From positions 24,035 through 88,034 of the forward strand of contig JALKBU010000091.1 of NCBI GenBank assembly GCA_023091735.1: a stretch of 64,000 nt of DNA. Reading direction: 5' to 3'. The position numbers and the translations under genes were made by a program. Origin of the DNA: Trichomonas tenax. Its lineage: Eukaryota; Parabasalia; Trichomonadida; Trichomonadidae. The notes under the pieces were generated by a model that was given only the letters and a program-made list of their open reading frames with translations, made no database searches and was not told the origin of the DNA. Below, piece after piece: positions 61,149 to 64,000 of the stretch. How positions within the stretch are numbered: position 1 is the stretch's first letter; each line of letters begins with the position of its first letter.

Positions 61149-62225
61149 ATAAAAGTTATTTTATATATGCAGAATATGTTTCATAGATATGCTTTGCATA
61201 TTTACATAATAAGATAAGCTACTCAGAAGCAACTATATTTTTATATTTAATATAGATGTTCTGCTGTAAATGAATTTGGAGATATAATTTAAATTTGTGT
61301 TTAGAGTAAATAGTCGCCATAATAAAGTATATACATTATGTTGTAGCGAATTCTAACTAGATCCTTCTAACAAGGAAGATATTGAAAATTAAGATTTTTA
61401 AATTTTTATGATTTCTTCAATTACTAAAGTGTGATTGGTAAAAGATATAAGACTAACGAATTCTGAGGAGTTTGAGCTGAATATATGTGCATTTGATTTT
61501 TTTGGTGAATATTTTTGGCCGTAATTCATTATACAATAAGATAGCATTCATTAGAAGAAACAAATAATATAAATCCAATGATATTAAAGACGAACTCGAT
61601 TAATTTAATAATGCAAAATATCGAAAAGAATATTTATGTGCACTTACTATACACAAATCATACAGCGTAACGCAGTTAATGTATTTGTGAGTTAGTTGTT
61701 TCTTAAAATCGAATTGTTGTATTTCGCATATATTATAAACGTGCATCATTGTGACGATTTGAGTATTCTGAATAGTGACTTTGCATAGTGATGCTGATAT
61801 GTATCATTGTAGCGTATCAGATCTTCTCAATACGCACTGTAGAAAAAGATAAATTTTTCGAGATTTCGGTCTTACCGACAATGACGTGCTTAGATGGTGG
61901 CATTGATACATATAGAATATGGAGCACACGTCAACAAGAGATAACACCAAGGTTTCAAACCAGAACAAAGATGCGATTTGTACCTCGGTAACCAGAATGA
62001 AAATTATGATTTTCTTTGATGAAATCAATGATACAAAAGGACTTAAAGAAGAATATGATGTTAAATCAACCAAAATTTTATCCGACCAAACAAAAAGTGA
62101 GATTGAATAGTTTACAGTTGCGTCAAGTTGCGCAAAGGTGACAGGTCTCGTGAATAAGGCTAATTATAACCTTAGTCTAACGACATTTTGTATGTCAATG
62201 CTCCAATCAAAATTAATGAAATTCA
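61149..62225. other. Spacer with unassigned coding-like scraps
   Basis: AT-rich DNA. Between 61788 and 62110 two overlapping plus-strand frames (TMTCLDGGIDTYRIW in one, KIMIFFDEINDTKGLKEEYD in another) look like scraps of a decayed gene I cannot identify. No intact gene seen. Confidence 0.35.
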
Positions 62226-64000
62226 ATGTCTGATGGAGTAAAATATGATTCCGATACAACCAAGAGAGTTCTATTACAGCTTCCTTCTGGCGTTCAGAAT
62301 TTCGTTGTTCCGAGAACTGTTGAAACAATCAATGCGGGAAGTGCAAAACAATCTGCTTTCTTCTTATGCAAGTATATGATAAAAACAGTCTCATTTGAGA
62401 CAGATTCATCACTCACAGATCTCCAATCATATTGTTTTTCAGAAACTAACATTGAAGATGTTGATTTGACGAATTGTCTTCATTTAACGATATTAAATGT
62501 TGGCCTCTTCTATAAATGTCCAAAGTTGAATTCAGTATTACTTCCTCAGAATCTCCAAGAAATTTCTAATACAGTTTTTAATGAGTCGACAATCAAATCT
62601 CTTAATATTCCTGATTCAGTTGTTAGAATTGGAAATTTTGAAAATTGTAAATATTTGAACACAATGCAAATAACTCAATACTCTAATCTTACAACGATTG
62701 GTTCTTTCTACCGTGTTAATATCAATTATTTATATTTACCAGAAAAATTAAATACCATTTCTCGGTTTTCTTTCTGTCCTATTTATGTATTTTCCGTTCA
62801 TCCAAAAAATATTTTTTTCTCGACAGATGGAACAACAATTTACAACCTTGATAAGACCATTTTATATTTTGTCAGTTCCACTTGGGCAACCAACTATAAA
62901 ATAATAAATTCTGTCACGCAAATTAAGTCATATGCCTTCACCGGATGTCCTGCAAATTCAGTTTCTTTCCCAAATCATCCTATCGCGATTTCTAGGGATG
63001 CATTTTGGAATACACAAATTAAATCAGTTAAGTTTAATGACGACAATTTAATTACCAAAATTCAATCTGGCACTTTCTCATGGGGAGCAAAATTAGAAAA
63101 CGTATCATTACCCGAAACTTTGAAAGTCATAGGATTTTATTCATTTGCACATTGCTATTTATTAGAAAACATTAATCTCCCAAGTTCATTGGAATTGATT
63201 GAAAGCACAGCATTTCTGGATTGCAGAAGACTCACAAAAATATCAATTCCAATGAAAACAATTATCAATGTTGGCGCATTTTCGCAGTGCCCAATGTTAC
63301 AATTAACATTCGAAAATGAAACAAAATACAATGTTGTTGATGGCATTTTATATTGTGATAATTTTATGATTGATTACATTCAAGATAGTGATGATATGAA
63401 TATCACAATCCCATCATATTGTCGATCAATTCCTTATTCGTTTTTCCAAGGCAAAAGAATGAACACTGTTAAATTCGATCCCCGGATTTCATCCATTTTA
63501 TTTGATACATATTCGTTTATGAAAAGCACAATTAAGTCCATTGAATTCCCTTCAACATTAACGTCAATTAGTACTCAATCATTTGCTTCTTGCACACAAT
63601 TAAGAAGAGTTGTTATTGATGGAACATTTGCATCGATTGGCGAAGCTTGTTTCAGAGGTTGTTCAAATTTAGAAGAAGTTGTATTCAAGTATAAAGGATT
63701 TGATACAATAATGAAGAATGCATTCTATCAATGTTCAATGTTAACAAAGATCGATCTAAGTGATTTAAGTGTTATGAATATTGGAGAGACGTCATTCGCA
63801 TACTGTGGAATGAAGACAGTGCAACTGAACTCGAATGTGAGAAATATCGGAAACAACGCATTTTTCAGTTCTAATGTGACGAAACTTATTCTCGACAATG
63901 TCAACATCGATGAGATCCTTCCTTACTCATTCAGCGAAATGCCTTCTCTTGAGACAGTTTCTATTCTTGGAAGCAGTGTCGATGTCATCGGATCGTACTC
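62226..64000 (+). CDS. BspA-like leucine-rich repeat protein, 3' end beyond the window
   Basis: From ATG at 62226 (MSDGVKYDSDTTKRVLL) the frame stays open for 591 codons to the window edge. The start region (KRVLLQLPSGVQNFVVPRTVETI) is the usual N-terminal segment of trichomonad BspA proteins after the signal peptide. TpLRR repeats follow with the cycle 'L..I....F..C..L..I..P.SL..I': NLQEISNTVFNESTIKSLNIPD, IKSYAFTGCPANSVSF, LKVIGFYSFAHCYLLENI, FASIGEACFRGCSNLEEVVF, NIGETSFAYCGMKTVQL. The interruption TDGTTIYNLDKTILYFV mid-protein is also typical. No signal peptide is encoded at this start and an in-frame TGA lies just upstream, so it may begin intracellularly or have lost its 5' end. Such proteins are thought to mediate adhesion. 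Confidence 0.85.
   Translation, partial: MSDGVKYDSDTTKRVLLQLPSGVQNFVVPRTVETINAGSAKQSAFFLCKYMIKTVSFETDSSLTDLQSYCFSETNIEDVDLTNCLHLTILNVGLFYKCPKLNSVLLPQNLQEISNTVFNESTIKSLNIPDSVVRIGNFENCKYLNTMQITQYSNLTTIGSFYRVNINYLYLPEKLNTISRFSFCPIYVFSVHPKNIFFSTDGTTIYNLDKTILYFVSSTWATNYKIINSVTQIKSYAFTGCPANSVSFPNHPIAISRDAFWNTQIKSVKFNDDNLITKIQSGTFSWGAKLENVSLPETLKVIGFYSFAHCYLLENINLPSSLELIESTAFLDCRRLTKISIPMKTIINVGAFSQCPMLQLTFENETKYNVVDGILYCDNFMIDYIQDSDDMNITIPSYCRSIPYSFFQGKRMNTVKFDPRISSILFDTYSFMKSTIKSIEFPSTLTSISTQSFASCTQLRRVVIDGTFASIGEACFRGCSNLEEVVFKYKGFDTIMKNAFYQCSMLTKIDLSDLSVMNIGETSFAYCGMKTVQLNSNVRNIGNNAFFSSNVTKLILDNVNIDEILPYSFSEMPSLETVSILGSSVDVIGSY

Noticed and set aside
62190..62195. GTATGT, a trichomonad-type 5' splice site upstream of the BspA-like gene
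   Set aside because: No matching 3' motif of the ACTAACACACAG type was found before the coding start.
1..64000. CRISPR arrays, bacterial operons or ribosome binding sites
   Set aside because: Sequence, gene structure and families are eukaryotic; no regularly spaced direct repeats with unique spacers were seen.

Overview
The window is AT-rich eukaryotic DNA from a single-celled protist and most resembles a trichomonad (parabasalid), probably Tritrichomonas foetus or a close relative. The assignment rests on family content I recognise, not on a search: BspA-like leucine-rich repeat proteins, the trichomonad beta-helix ('polymorphic membrane protein'-like) surface family, ankyrin proteins with long N-terminal regions, many divergent kinases, a MULE transposase with Myb-like relics, genes that look intron-free, very short apparent 5' leaders with TCA-type initiator sequences, and stop codons followed by A (TAAA). 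The genetic code looks standard.

Layout. 1-1.56 kb: relic of an Ig-like repeat surface gene. 2.1-4.8 kb: N-acylated CAMKK-like kinase and the ribosome-biogenesis factor ESF1. 5.3-6.4 kb: broken beta-helix surface gene. 6.4-11 kb: an acidic protein, a repeat-containing gene with one stop, and a DZIP1/Iguana-like zinc-finger protein. 11-15.1 kb: mostly gene-poor. 15.1-20.5 kb: a C-terminally anchored protein, a cyclin, a Rab pseudogene and a DYRK-like kinase. 21-35 kb is the degenerate, transposon-rich core: an ankyrin gene killed by five in-frame stops, a 2.6-kb element with 173-bp inverted repeats, two beta-helix relics, a 777-bp palindrome flanked by TA, tRNA-Glu(CTC), a decayed coiled-coil/ankyrin gene, one intact ankyrin gene and a 1-kb inverted-repeat element. 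35.5-43.2 kb: a small membrane protein, a CK1/TTBK-like kinase ending in a CaaX-like box, two multi-pass membrane proteins, a BspA-like protein, a coiled-coil protein and a 2-Cys peroxiredoxin with a clear initiator. 43-54 kb: a DENN protein, a truncated glycine-rich surface gene, a 529-aa helical protein, repeat relics and an F-BAR/SH3 protein. 54.9-64 kb: a PP2A B56-like gene split by a frameshift, ankyrin and unassigned fragments, a 241-bp MITE, a Myb relic, a dead MULE transposase and a BspA-like gene running off the end.

About seventeen apparently intact protein genes sit among roughly a dozen decayed ones. Housekeeping and signalling genes (ESF1, peroxiredoxin, cyclin, DENN, kinases) are intact, while surface, ankyrin and transposon families are mostly broken. 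That fits a genome expanded by gene-family amplification and mobile elements.

Many open frames in the window begin at TTG or GTG. Where this was so, I moved the start to the first plausible ATG, or called the locus broken if there was none.
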